A stretch of 14,448 nucleotides of DNA from Coriobacteriia bacterium. GTDB taxonomy: Bacteria; Actinomycetota; Coriobacteriia; Coriobacteriales; QAMH01. Position numbers and translations under genes: made by a program. Position 1 is the stretch's first letter. Every line of letters starts with the position of its first letter. The notes under the pieces are model-generated. The model searched no databases. It was not told the origin of the DNA and saw only the letters and a program-made list of their open reading frames with translations. The DNA lies in the NCBI GenBank assembly GCA_900756605.1, contig CAAEKX010000268.1, positions 1-14,448 on the forward strand. Reading direction: 5' to 3'. This document shows, one piece after another, positions 1 to 6,806 of this stretch.

Positions 1-452
1 AGCTCCTTGCCCTGGCAGATGATGGAGTCGATCTCGTCATAGCTCAGGTTGAGCTTGTGACCGTACTCCGCGGCCCAGCAGCCCGTGCAGTGCAGGTTGC
101 AGGCGCTCGTGGGGTCGAGCAGGATGGCCCAGGGAATGTTGCAGCGGTACTTCTCGCGCATCTTCTCCTGTATGCCCCACGCTATGAGGTTGGACTCGAC
201 CAAGACGGTCTTGATCATGTCGTTGCGAACCGCGGGGTTGAGGTCCATGATCCGCATCATGAGTTGGTACATGTTGTTGTCGGGATCGGACATGACCTTC
301 GTGAACGCCTCGCGCTGCGCGGGAAACAGGGCATCGGGGCAAATGGCGTTAATCTTGTCCATCACCTTGCTCATGTTGTTTTCGGGATCTGCGCAGAGGT
401 AGTCGACGAGCTTGTTGGCCGCCGTGCGCTTTGCAAAGTCCATTGGTCTCAT
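1..452 (-). CDS. Radical SAM protein, N-terminal part (cut by window edge)
   Basis: The first 150 residues are visible; the C-terminus lies beyond the left edge. The radical SAM signature C-x3-C-x2-C is complete (C118, C122, C125, within CNLHCTGCW). It ligates the [4Fe-4S] cluster that cleaves S-adenosylmethionine, so this is a radical enzyme; its substrate cannot be told from this part. Residues 1-105 form a helical N-terminal extension containing a two-fold repeat of the form DPxNNMxxxMxxIxxxxP (residues 22-39 and 56-73). The start is ATG at 452: an AGAGGAAAGG ribosome site lies about 8 bases upstream, which favours it over the in-frame ATG three codons later. The gene stands alone behind a 189-base gap. 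The family (single-domain radical SAM with CTGCWAAEYG) is common in anaerobic Firmicutes and coriobacteria. The radical SAM call is firm; the role is unknown. Confidence 0.88.
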   Translation of the reverse strand, partial: MRPMDFAKRTAANKLVDYLCADPENNMSKVMDKINAICPDALFPAQREAFTKVMSDPDNNMYQLMMRIMDLNPAVRNDMIKTVLVESNLIAWGIQEKMREKYRCNIPWAILLDPTSACNLHCTGCWAAEYGHKLNLSYDEIDSIICQGKE

Positions 453-544
453 AATCCGGGCCTTTCCTCTTGCCTGGCCGAAAGGGCCGCAATACCGCGT
501 TTTGCTTTTCTGACTAGTCTAGGATTCGCCACGACGCACAAAAA

Positions 545-569
545 TGGCCGATATGCGGGATACCGGCCA
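545..569. promoter_or_regulatory. 25-bp dyad in the promoter region of the radical SAM gene
   Basis: TGGCCG (545-550) and CGGCCA (564-569) are perfect inverted arms. Two further bases pair inside them, giving TGGCCGaTA-N7-TAcCGGCCA. It lies 93 bases upstream of the radical SAM start, in the gap between that gene and the QueG-like gene. It is suitably placed for an activator or repressor site. An 8-bp palindrome, GACTAGTC, lies nearer the gene (512-519). No regulator gene is adjacent, so the binding protein is unknown. Confidence 0.35.
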
Positions 570-641
570 ATAATGCGACTATGGCTTCAATGCGCGATGA
601 TAGCTGGAGCGCGATTGCGGAAATGTGCTCGGTGAGCAAAC

Positions 642-1595
642 CTATTCTTCGAAAATGTGCTCAGCAGCCAAAGCGCGCTCTGCGTTGCGGCGAAACACCG
701 CAGGGTCGCGAATGTAGTTGTACATGACCGGCCTCAGGACATCGCGATAGTAATCATCGTCAAGGCTGTCTAGCTCAGCCACGCGTTCCAAATCGAAGTT
801 GGCCACGAGCTCTTCCAAAAACGAATCCTTGCGCTTGGCTCGACGCAGCACGTCGTGATTGCGAGGGCAGACCTCCTGGCATATGTCGCAGCCGTGGATG
901 TAGGTGCCCATGGCCTTTGGATCGGCTTGTCCGTTGGGGATGAGGCAGTTGAGCAGGATGCACTTCATGGGGTTCAGGTGCCGCGGCGACTCGATGGCTC
1001 CGGTCGGACATGCCTTCAGGCACAGGTTGCAGTCCGGCGGACACTCGTTCTCGACCGGAGCCTGGTCATAGGCGAGCTCCGCATCCACGAGCCACGTGTA
1101 GAGGACGACGAACGATCCGTCCTCCTCGGTATAGGCGAAGTTGTTGTTGCCGTAGGTAACGAGACCGGCCTCCGCGCAGATGGGCCGGGCGGGCAGCTCG
1201 ATGTTACCACGATAGACCTCCATGCCCTGCGATTCCAGAAACTCCCCCATGGCCTCCAGGCGTTTGCCCGCCATGTTATCAGGGACGGGCACATAGCAAC
1301 GGGCCAGGTATATGCGGCCGATGTACTTCAACAACTCGGGCGGGTAGTCCACATCGCCAAACCCGAAGGTAGCGCACACGATGGACTTGCCCTGGGGGAA
1401 GAACTCGGAGGGAAAGCACCCGGCGTAAAACGACGCGGGATTGTCGATGAAGCGCTCGTAGCCGTCGCGCTCGCGGACCTCGGCGGCGTAGTCCGGGAAG
1501 TCATGGCACGGTATGACGCCCACGTGGGAGAACCCGAGCTCCAGGCCCTTCATCTTGATGCGCCTGGTCAGTGCCTTGCGAGCTTCATCGTCCAT
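642..1595 (-). CDS. QueG-like double [4Fe-4S] cluster protein
   Basis: This 317-residue soluble protein is related to epoxyqueuosine reductase and the reductive dehalogenase superfamily. The C-terminal half carries a two-cluster ferredoxin module: C185, C189, C192 and C196 (ending ACPTGAI), C212 and C217, then C236, C239 and C243 in GCDICQEVCPRN. In QueG such clusters feed electrons to cobalamin. The segment corresponding to the QueG substrate and cobalamin region (about 138-165) is divergent: where QueG has AGLGxxGKN, this protein has AGLVTYGNNNF. No C-terminal HEAT-type extension is present. It may therefore not act on queuosine tRNA. ATG at 1595 is preceded by GGGGGTG. The gene starts 18 bases after the MFS gene stop, so the two form one transcription unit. 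The family is certain in outline; the substrate is unknown. Confidence 0.8.
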   Translation of the reverse strand: MDDEARKALTRRIKMKGLELGFSHVGVIPCHDFPDYAAEVRERDGYERFIDNPASFYAGCFPSEFFPQGKSIVCATFGFGDVDYPPELLKYIGRIYLARCYVPVPDNMAGKRLEAMGEFLESQGMEVYRGNIELPARPICAEAGLVTYGNNNFAYTEEDGSFVVLYTWLVDAELAYDQAPVENECPPDCNLCLKACPTGAIESPRHLNPMKCILLNCLIPNGQADPKAMGTYIHGCDICQEVCPRNHDVLRRAKRKDSFLEELVANFDLERVAELDSLDDDYYRDVLRPVMYNYIRDPAVFRRNAERALAAEHIFEE

Positions 1596-1613
1596 GATGC
1601 ACCCCCGATTCGT

Positions 1614-2804
1614 CTAGGTAATTCTATCCTGCCGACGCTGCAGATTCCAACGCAAGACGATGAGGGAGGCCCCTATGGAGGGCACGAGCATTGCCAGCCA
1701 CATGAGCGAATACGCCTCGGGTTGGCTTCCGAGAACCGGCGTCGCGGCCTCTATGACCATTCCCCCGATGATGGGACCGATGAGCATTCCCAGGTCGAGC
1801 CCCGTGAAGGCGGTATTACTTGCGGCGCCGCGTCGAGACGGGGGCACAGAGGCCAACGCAGCAGATTGGAGCAGCGGGCCGCAACATCCGAATCCGGCCG
1901 AGCCCAGAATCGCGGCGATGATGAACGTCGCCAGATTGTCCGCAGCGGCAAATGCGACATAGGACGCCGCGAAGAACGTGATGCCAACAAGGAGCACCCG
2001 CGGGGCTCCAAACCTATCGGCCATGCTTCCGAATAGGGGGCGTGTTCCCAATAGGCAGAGGGAATACACGATGAAGAAGACCCCCATCTGGGAAACCCCC
2101 ACGGAGTAGCCATACAGCACGACGTAGGCGCCCATGCACGAAAACGAGGTCGCGAGCAGCATCAGGGCGACGCCCTTTCCCACTGCCTCCGGCGCGAACA
2201 TGCGATTAAGTTTTAGCTCGTAGCGCAAGCGCTCCCGATACGGCTCCCTTATGAGTCCCACACCGCAAATGGCCACCAGAAGGCAACCCGCAGCGAGGAA
2301 ATAGGATGGCGAAAAGCCGATGGCGTCCACTAGGTACAATCCCGCTGCCGGACCGACCACCTGCGCGAAAGACTGCGCCAGGGCATAGATGCTAATCCCG
2401 CTCGCGAACCTCGACTCCGGAAGGAACTCCGATACGAGCGACATGGCAAGCGGGCCGCTACAACCAATCCCAATGCCGTGCACGAGCCTGACGATGACAA
2501 GCCCCTGCAGGGAATCCACCACACCGTAGAGGAACATGCAGGCGCATATGATGCATTGCGATGCCATGAGCAGGCGCTTGCGCGAGAAGCTGTCGAACGC
2601 AGGGCCCGCGAAGGGCCTGATGAGCAATGCCGTCACGGAAAACGAGCTCACCACTATGCCTACCACGGAAGGAGATGCTCCCAGCGCATCGGCATACACC
2701 GGAAGCGTGGTGTTGGCCATGAACGCGGCCATGGACTGGAAGAGGTTCACCACCATCAACGCGATGTAGGGAAAGCTCCAGATACTCTCTTTTTGCTCTT
2801 TCAC
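1614..2804 (-). CDS. MFS transporter
   Basis: This is a 396-residue integral membrane protein with about 12 hydrophobic helices and a Major Facilitator pattern. The first helix has MVVNLFQSMAAFMANTTLPVY. The loop after helix 2 is GPAFDSFSRKRLLM, the degenerate motif A, and the matching loop in the second half is GSMADRFGAPRVLL. It probably exports a small molecule by proton antiport. Two GTG starts are possible. GTG at 2804 has GAAGG seven bases upstream, while GTG at 2834 (ten residues longer) lacks a ribosome site, so 2804 is preferred. The gene is first in a two-gene operon with the QueG-like gene. A 12-bp palindrome sits about 40 bases upstream. The substrate cannot be inferred. Confidence 0.88.
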   Translation of the reverse strand: MKEQKESIWSFPYIALMVVNLFQSMAAFMANTTLPVYADALGASPSVVGIVVSSFSVTALLIRPFAGPAFDSFSRKRLLMASQCIICACMFLYGVVDSLQGLVIVRLVHGIGIGCSGPLAMSLVSEFLPESRFASGISIYALAQSFAQVVGPAAGLYLVDAIGFSPSYFLAAGCLLVAICGVGLIREPYRERLRYELKLNRMFAPEAVGKGVALMLLATSFSCMGAYVVLYGYSVGVSQMGVFFIVYSLCLLGTRPLFGSMADRFGAPRVLLVGITFFAASYVAFAAADNLATFIIAAILGSAGFGCCGPLLQSAALASVPPSRRGAASNTAFTGLDLGMLIGPIIGGMVIEAATPVLGSQPEAYSLMWLAMLVPSIGASLIVLRWNLQRRQDRIT

Positions 2805-2842
2805 ACGGCCGCCTTCGTCTTGGTACGCACACACTATAGCCG

Positions 2843-2854
2843 TAGGCTAGCCTA
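2843..2854. promoter_or_regulatory. 12-bp perfect palindrome upstream of the MFS/QueG-like operon
   Basis: TAGGCTAGCCTA is self-complementary over all 12 bases and lies in the 90-base gap between the YbaK-type gene and the MFS operon. This is where an operator for the operon would be expected. No regulator gene is adjacent. Confidence 0.3.
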
Positions 2855-2894
2855 TTGCCGCACGGAAAAGTCCAATCGAAACAGGTGATGTGCC

Positions 2895-3365
2895 TCACTC
2901 CGGCAGCTTGCAGACGTCCACCCACTCGCTTTTGGGAACAATCGCCGCCAGCTCGTCGGGCGTCAACGCAATGGCGCTGTTGGAACTTCCGCACGCCGGA
3001 TAGACCATGTCGAACCTGCGCAGGGACTCGTCGAGATAGACATCGCACCCGTCCTTCACGCCAAAGGGACACACGCCACCGACGGCATGGCCGATGCGTT
3101 CCTCCGCCTCGTCGGCAGACAGCATCTTCGCCTTGCACCCGAAGCGCGTCTTGAACTTCGGATTCGCTATGCGCGTGTCTCCGGCGCACACCACGAGCGC
3201 CACCCGATCGCCCACGGCAAACGAAAGCGTCTTGGCTATGCGCTCGGACTCGCAACCGACCGCCTGAGCGGCAAGCTCCACCGTGGCGCTCGAGGTCTCG
3301 AATTCCAAGACGTCTCCGTCGCGTCCGTATCCGGCGAGATACCTCTTTGCCCTCTCTAACGACAT
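2895..3365 (-). CDS. YbaK/EbsC-type Cys-tRNA(Pro) or aminoacyl-tRNA deacylase
   Basis: This 156-residue single-domain protein has the INS/YbaK fold. It shows the family opening SSATVELAAQAVG (residues 25-37), the conserved lysine in IAKTL (K45), GGVCPFG (96-102) and the C-terminal ACGSSNSAIALTPDEL. Family members act in trans to hydrolyse mischarged tRNA, such as Cys-tRNA(Pro), and act in the cytoplasm. The ATG at 3365 is chosen because an AGAGGAG ribosome site is just upstream and the protein then starts MSLERAKRYL, as relatives do. Upstream in-frame codons (to 3425) look untranslated. It stands alone, with 90 and 120 bases to its neighbours. The exact tRNA specificity cannot be read from sequence. 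Confidence 0.87.
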   Translation of the reverse strand: MSLERAKRYLAGYGRDGDVLEFETSSATVELAAQAVGCESERIAKTLSFAVGDRVALVVCAGDTRIANPKFKTRFGCKAKMLSADEAEERIGHAVGGVCPFGVKDGCDVYLDESLRRFDMVYPACGSSNSAIALTPDELAAIVPKSEWVDVCKLPE

Positions 3366-3466
3366 GGCTCCTCTTCTCTCTATACTGCCTTCGGGAATGA
3401 TAGAGGGCTTATGCAGCAACGGCAATCTGCGACCGAGCCTCAGGCTTCAAGAAGCTTGCTTCCCCA

Positions 3467-3500
3467 TCCTGTGTCATCTCCTGTGTCATCCTGTGTCATC
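3467..3500. repeat. Short direct repeat across the macrodomain stop codon
   Basis: TCCTGTGTCATC occurs at 3467-3478 and 3479-3490, and a third copy overlaps it at 3489-3500. The spacing is thus 12 and then 10 bases. The stop codon of the macrodomain gene (3486-3488) is inside the middle copy. Loss or gain of a unit would change the last residues of the protein. Confidence 0.7.
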
Positions 3501-4295
3501 CCCCAGCAGCTCGCGATACAGCCGCTCGTCCGTCTCCCCGTACACGTTGAAGACGACATCGAGGTCGTTATCGTGACCGTCGAGCCATTCGCCCATCGTG
3601 GTCACGGCGATATGCGCCGCCTCGTCCTGGGGAAACCCAAACACACCCGTGCTGATACAGCAAAGGGCGATCGACTCGCAGCCCGCCTCAAGCGCGGCAT
3701 CCAGGCAGGCAGTGTAGCAGTTGGCAAGCAGTGCACGGTCAAGGTCGCTTGCCTCACCGCGCGCGATGGGCCCCACGGTGTGGATGATGCGCCTGCTCGG
3801 CAGGTTGAAGGCGCTGGTCACCTTTGCCATGCCCGTGGGTTCGGGATAGCCCTGCTCCTCCATCAGCCGCGCGCACTCGAGGCGCAGCTGGATACCCGCA
3901 AAGGTGTGGATGGCATTGTCGATGCAATGATGCCCCGGCACGAAGCATCCGAGCATCTGGGAGTTCGCGGCGTTCACGATGGCATCGACGCCCAGCGTCG
4001 TGATGTCACCACGCCACAGGCGCATGGAGTCGCATCCCTCAACAGGCTCGATGTCATCGAGGGCCGTCGTGCCCCGGTACTCCAGAATGCCCTGCAAGAG
4101 ACGGTCCTGCAATACGATGAGCTCCTCGGATGCCGGGACAGGCGAGCGCGTGTTCACCAGGGCCCGGAACAAGTCCCATTGCGCTTGGGGGCCCTCGGGA
4201 ACGGTCACCACGTCGTCACGCTCTTCGAGCAGCAGTTCGATGACCGCGGGAAGGACCTCCTCGATCCTTTGGAGCAGTTCCACCCTGTCGCTCAT
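3486..4295 (-). CDS. Zinc-type macrodomain protein-ADP-ribose hydrolase
   Basis: This 269-residue protein has a helical N-terminal region (about 1-85) and a macrodomain from about residue 92 (LWRGDITTLGVDAIVNAANSQ). The segment GCFVPGHHCIDNAIH places C117, H122 and C124 as the zinc ligands expected in the Zn-Macro class. Members of that class remove ADP-ribose from proteins and in Firmicutes and fungi are commonly paired with a class M sirtuin. The second phosphate-binding loop is STGVFGFP (215-222). ATG at 4295 has GAGAGGA upstream and overlaps the preceding reading frame's TGA by ATGA, a translational-coupling arrangement. The N-terminal extension is normal for this subfamily. No intact sirtuin, lipoate ligase or GcvH-like gene is present, so its partner is missing in this window. 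Confidence 0.88.
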   Translation of the reverse strand: MSDRVELLQRIEEVLPAVIELLLEERDDVVTVPEGPQAQWDLFRALVNTRSPVPASEELIVLQDRLLQGILEYRGTTALDDIEPVEGCDSMRLWRGDITTLGVDAIVNAANSQMLGCFVPGHHCIDNAIHTFAGIQLRLECARLMEEQGYPEPTGMAKVTSAFNLPSRRIIHTVGPIARGEASDLDRALLANCYTACLDAALEAGCESIALCCISTGVFGFPQDEAAHIAVTTMGEWLDGHDNDLDVVFNVYGETDERLYRELLGDDTG

Positions 4296-4405
4296 GACAA
4301 TCCGTCCTCTCCAAGACCAGGCCCCGCTACCAGCGCATCCAGCACCGCATCGATGTCGGCGTCGAGGCAAATCGAGCGATCCACTATCAACCTTCCAGCC
4401 ATCAT
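4292..4405 (-). pseudogene. Possible sirtuin C-terminal remnant before the macrodomain gene
   Basis: A 37-codon open frame (from ATG 4405, or 4402) ends with a TGA that overlaps the macrodomain ATG. Its core, RSICLDADIDAVLDALV, resembles the C-terminus I would expect of an SirTM-type NAD-dependent sirtuin, a common partner gene of Zn-macrodomains. Upstream (above about 4399) the frame enters a repeat array and no longer looks like protein. The simplest reading is that a sirtuin gene was lost to a rearrangement that brought in the repeats, leaving the tail and the coupled start. It could also be a small leader peptide, or chance. The likeness is from memory of the family and was not checked by search. 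Confidence 0.35.
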
Positions 4406-4643
4406 GTCACAATACGTGGCGCTTGCTGGGCCTGCTGCCAGGTAATGTGCGCTCATGGTCGTGTCACCAGCCACCACGCCGCATTTCATGGCAATTACGC
4501 CAAGCAATGTGCACGCATGGTCGCGCCCTCGACCACCACACCACCATACGTGACACTTGCGTTGTGCATCGCCAAGCAATGTGCACCTGTGGCTTCGTTG
4601 CTTACCACCAGACCACAATGTGTGGCGCTCGCTGGAACCGCGG
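4399..4643. repeat. Degenerate tandem repeat array, about 62-72 bases per unit
   Basis: Three diverged units begin at 4438, 4500 and 4572 (CCAGGTAATGTGC, CCAAGCAATGTGCAC, CCAAGCAATGTGCAC). A partial unit lies before them. The ends also match: CACAATACGTGGCGCTTGCTGG at 4408-4429 corresponds to CACAATGTGTGGCGCTCGCTGG at 4615-4636, with three differences. All frames translate into low-complexity, cysteine- and threonine-rich strings with a period of about 23 residues on the plus strand (QYVALAG, KQCA), with no ribosome site. I read it as a non-coding genomic repeat rather than a gene. It occupies most of the 432-base gap between the macrodomain and DUF5692 genes. Confidence 0.65.
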
Positions 4644-4660
4644 CTTGTCCTTTGGTAAAC

Positions 4661-4722
4661 CCTAAGATAGGATTTTTGGTATCGCTTAGGAAGTAGGCAC
4701 AATATTGTGCTGTAGGTGCCTA
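4661..4722 (-). terminator. Two hairpins downstream of the DUF5692 operon
   Basis: Immediately beyond the stop of the DUF5692 pair (minus strand) is TAGGCAC (4694-4700) paired with GTGCCTA (4716-4722). Inside it is a competing perfect 14-bp palindrome, GCACAATATTGTGC (4697-4710). Further on, CCTAAG (4661-4666) pairs with CTTAGG (4685-4690), and three more bases pair after a two-base bulge. No clear U-tract follows. The position suits transcription termination or 3'-end stabilisation, but the palindrome could also bind a protein. Confidence 0.4.
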
Positions 4723-4727
4723 AATGC

Positions 4728-5690
4728 CTAGCGGTTCTCCTCGACGACGCGCTCATAGGGCTTGGTGCCCTTGTAGATCTCGTCCTTGAGCGGGTTGAGC
4801 TTGAGCTTGCGAATGCGATAGAGCTGGTAGACGGCCACGGCGACGTTTGCCGCCAATGCGATGAGGCTCACCACGAAGAACGCGGTGGGATTGTGCGTGG
4901 TGGGAATGGGTGCCAGCACGTCGGCGAACTGCGGAACCGTCATGACGAACATGATCCACAGCGCAAGTGTCTGGGCCCGGTGCTGCAACCACGCACCCCG
5001 CTTGATGAAGAAGGTCGGGATGGTGCACGCCAACAGGAGGGCCAGGCCGCAATAGGCCGAGTGGTCCGAGATGCAGTTGTAGGTGTAGGCGAAGTTCCAC
5101 AGGTCATAGGCGATGATCCAGGGCCAGATCATGTCGGGCCAAATCATGTCCTTGGAGGAGTCCTTCGAGATGAAGATTCCGAACCAGCCGCAAATCGTGA
5201 CGATGTTCAAAATGCCCGCAATGCCGTTCATGATGTTCCACGGGCCCGATATGGTCCAGAGGTTCTCCACGACGCCACCACTCCACAGGGCAAAGCCAAA
5301 TACCTGGAAGTCGCGGATAACGGCCTCGGCGATGTTGATGGCGAGGATGAGCGGCGGGAAGCACAACGCCCATTTTTTTTCGTACAGATAGTGGACCTTG
5401 CCGTCCTTGCCGTTCCACTTAACGAAGCGCAAGGCGATGAAGCCAAGGCAGCCCGCAAGGGCCGAATAGGTCTTCACCCAATTGAACCAGGTGCCGGTTC
5501 CGTACTCGTTTCCGGGCGCCGCAGTCTCGGGCCAGACGAAGATGGTCAGCGCGATGGGAACGATGGCGAATAACGCCAGGCCGGCCCACAGCTTCACGCG
5601 TCCCAATTCGTTGAAGGCCATGAGCGCGAACAGGACGAACAGCCAGATGGCCCAGTAGATAGGATCGGCGGCTTGATACAAAATCCCCAT
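4728..5690 (-). CDS. DUF5692-like multi-pass membrane protein (copy A)
   Basis: This is a 320-residue polytopic membrane protein of unknown function with about eight hydrophobic segments and a short basic, charged C-terminal tail (KLKLNPLKDEIYKGTK). It shares with the next gene the landmarks NIAEAVIRD (about 119-127) and IIAYDLWNFAYTYN, so the two are tandem paralogues of the family I recognise as DUF5692. ATG at 5690 is preceded by GGGAAGGGGAAC, and the gap to the upstream paralogue is 23 bases: one operon. Two oddities are a 15-base tandem duplication that gives DMIWPDMIWP (residues 181-190) and an eight-A run (plus strand 5373-5380) inside the codons for E-K-K-W. No catalytic motif is recognisable. 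The nearby divergent TetR gene suggests induction by a small hydrophobic ligand. Confidence 0.78.
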   Translation of the reverse strand: MGILYQAADPIYWAIWLFVLFALMAFNELGRVKLWAGLALFAIVPIALTIFVWPETAAPGNEYGTGTWFNWVKTYSALAGCLGFIALRFVKWNGKDGKVHYLYEKKWALCFPPLILAINIAEAVIRDFQVFGFALWSGGVVENLWTISGPWNIMNGIAGILNIVTICGWFGIFISKDSSKDMIWPDMIWPWIIAYDLWNFAYTYNCISDHSAYCGLALLLACTIPTFFIKRGAWLQHRAQTLALWIMFVMTVPQFADVLAPIPTTHNPTAFFVVSLIALAANVAVAVYQLYRIRKLKLNPLKDEIYKGTKPYERVVEENR

Positions 5691-5713
5691 GATGGTTCCC
5701 CTTCCCTCGATTC

Positions 5714-6661
5714 CTACTTGGAGACTTCGGGCTTGTCGCCCACCTGCTCGTCCACGACGATGGCGGCCTCGGTGCTCACCGGGTCTCCGTACTCATCTAT
5801 CAGCCCTTCCTCTCGGCCAACGAGGTATTCCTCCCGGGCCTTGCGCCGACGAAAGGTGACATCGGCCTTTCCACTGCTCAGCTGGTAGCAGTACCAGAAG
5901 ACGAACGGGATGCCGATGATGCCGTTGATCATGCCCCACCAGTACATCACGTCGGGGTTGAACCAGGCCGCGCTGTTCATGATGGTGGGGAACAGCAACG
6001 GGAAGCAGCTGCGCAACAACAGGTGTATGCCCAGGGTGTAGATTCGGCCGGTGATGTAGAGCTCCGGCTGCCGCTTGATGATGGGATAGAGCTCGGCTGC
6101 GGCCAGGATGCAGCAGGTGCTAGCAAAGAACGCATGACCCTCGGCATAGACGAAGCACGCGTTCCACGTGGTGTAGAGGAAGTTCCACATGGGCACCGTG
6201 TAGGCGATGATCTCGCCGTAATGCGCGGTATCGTACTTCCAGTACTTGTCGCCAAAGGGCATCGTGACACACAGGATGAACCCGGCCAGGGCGTTCATGT
6301 AGTTACCCATCTCGACATCGCGCAGGGTCGCCTCGGCGATGTTGCAGAACACGATGCCGTAGAGCACCCAGCGCACCCAGCGTTGGCGCATGAGACGCCA
6401 AAACGGAGTGTCCTTTTGCTGTACGGCGGCGATGCGCCCGATTCCGGCATAGATGAGCGGCAGTATGACCGACAGGTTCTTGGCCCAGCGGAACCAATCA
6501 TCGGCCGGTATGTTCATGATCCAGAACGGGATGGTGGCAAGCGAGACCACCCAAAACCACATGGAGGTGCGGTAGTGGCGACGCATGAACTCCGTGAACA
6601 ACATCAGGAGTATGGTGTATATCACCATCGAAATTGGAGTGACCCAAACAGGAACCGTCAT
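5714..6661 (-). CDS. DUF5692-like multi-pass membrane protein (copy B)
   Basis: This 315-residue protein is a paralogue of the gene that follows it. Corresponding landmarks are NIAEATLRDVEMG and EIIAYTVPMWNFLYTTWN. It has about eight membrane segments, and a longer soluble C-terminus (about the last 50 residues, rich in Arg and Lys and then acidic) that copy A lacks. The ATG at 6661 is chosen over an ATG five codons earlier because GAGGAGG sits six bases upstream. It is first in the operon and reads from the control region shared with the TetR gene at 6807. Two diverged neighbours of equal length suggest a heterodimer, but nothing in the sequence proves that. Function unknown. Confidence 0.78.
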   Translation of the reverse strand: MTVPVWVTPISMVIYTILLMLFTEFMRRHYRTSMWFWVVSLATIPFWIMNIPADDWFRWAKNLSVILPLIYAGIGRIAAVQQKDTPFWRLMRQRWVRWVLYGIVFCNIAEATLRDVEMGNYMNALAGFILCVTMPFGDKYWKYDTAHYGEIIAYTVPMWNFLYTTWNACFVYAEGHAFFASTCCILAAAELYPIIKRQPELYITGRIYTLGIHLLLRSCFPLLFPTIMNSAAWFNPDVMYWWGMINGIIGIPFVFWYCYQLSSGKADVTFRRRKAREEYLVGREEGLIDEYGDPVSTEAAIVVDEQVGDKPEVSK

Positions 6662-6745
6662 GGCGTGCCTCCTCACCTCGGTGTTTTCCCAGCTAAATGC
6701 GGGAAATCAGCCGCAGTGTATCATCTCGGAGTATAATAAGATTTA

Positions 6746-6764
6746 ACATATTGGCCTGATATGT
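6746..6764. promoter_or_regulatory. Candidate TetR operator between the DUF5692 operon and tetR
   Basis: ACATAT (6746-6751) and ATATGT (6759-6764) are perfect arms seven bases apart. They lie in the 145-base AT-rich region shared by two divergent genes: 43 bases from the TetR start and 84 bases from the DUF5692 start. TATAAT occurs at 6732-6737. A TetR protein usually controls itself and its divergent neighbour from such a site. Confidence 0.5.
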
Positions 6765-6806
6765 GAAAGACATGACGAAATTTGCCAACCTAGGCCAGGT
6801 GAGGAC

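Noticed and set aside
621..662. Direct repeat AAATGTGCTC at 621-630 and 653-662
   Set aside because: It is only ten bases, with one copy inside the end of a coding region; chance is a sufficient explanation.
855..2036. Long plus-strand open frame (393 codons) opposite the QueG-like and MFS genes
   Set aside because: It spans two well-supported genes on the other strand and the gap between them, has no family resemblance and a composition typical of antisense frames in GC-rich DNA.
3411..4445. Long plus-strand frame (344 codons) opposite the macrodomain gene
   Set aside because: It is antisense to a clear Zn-macrodomain, rich in His, Arg and Gln, with no recognisable domain.
4399..4643. Repeat array as a CRISPR
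   Set aside because: Units are diverged along their whole length and vary in size, with no constant repeat separated by unique spacers and no cas genes.
4292..4756. Full 154-codon minus-strand frame through the repeat array
   Set aside because: It runs into the end of the DUF5692 gene and through the repeats with no ribosome site. Only its last 37 codons look possibly protein-like, and they are reported separately.
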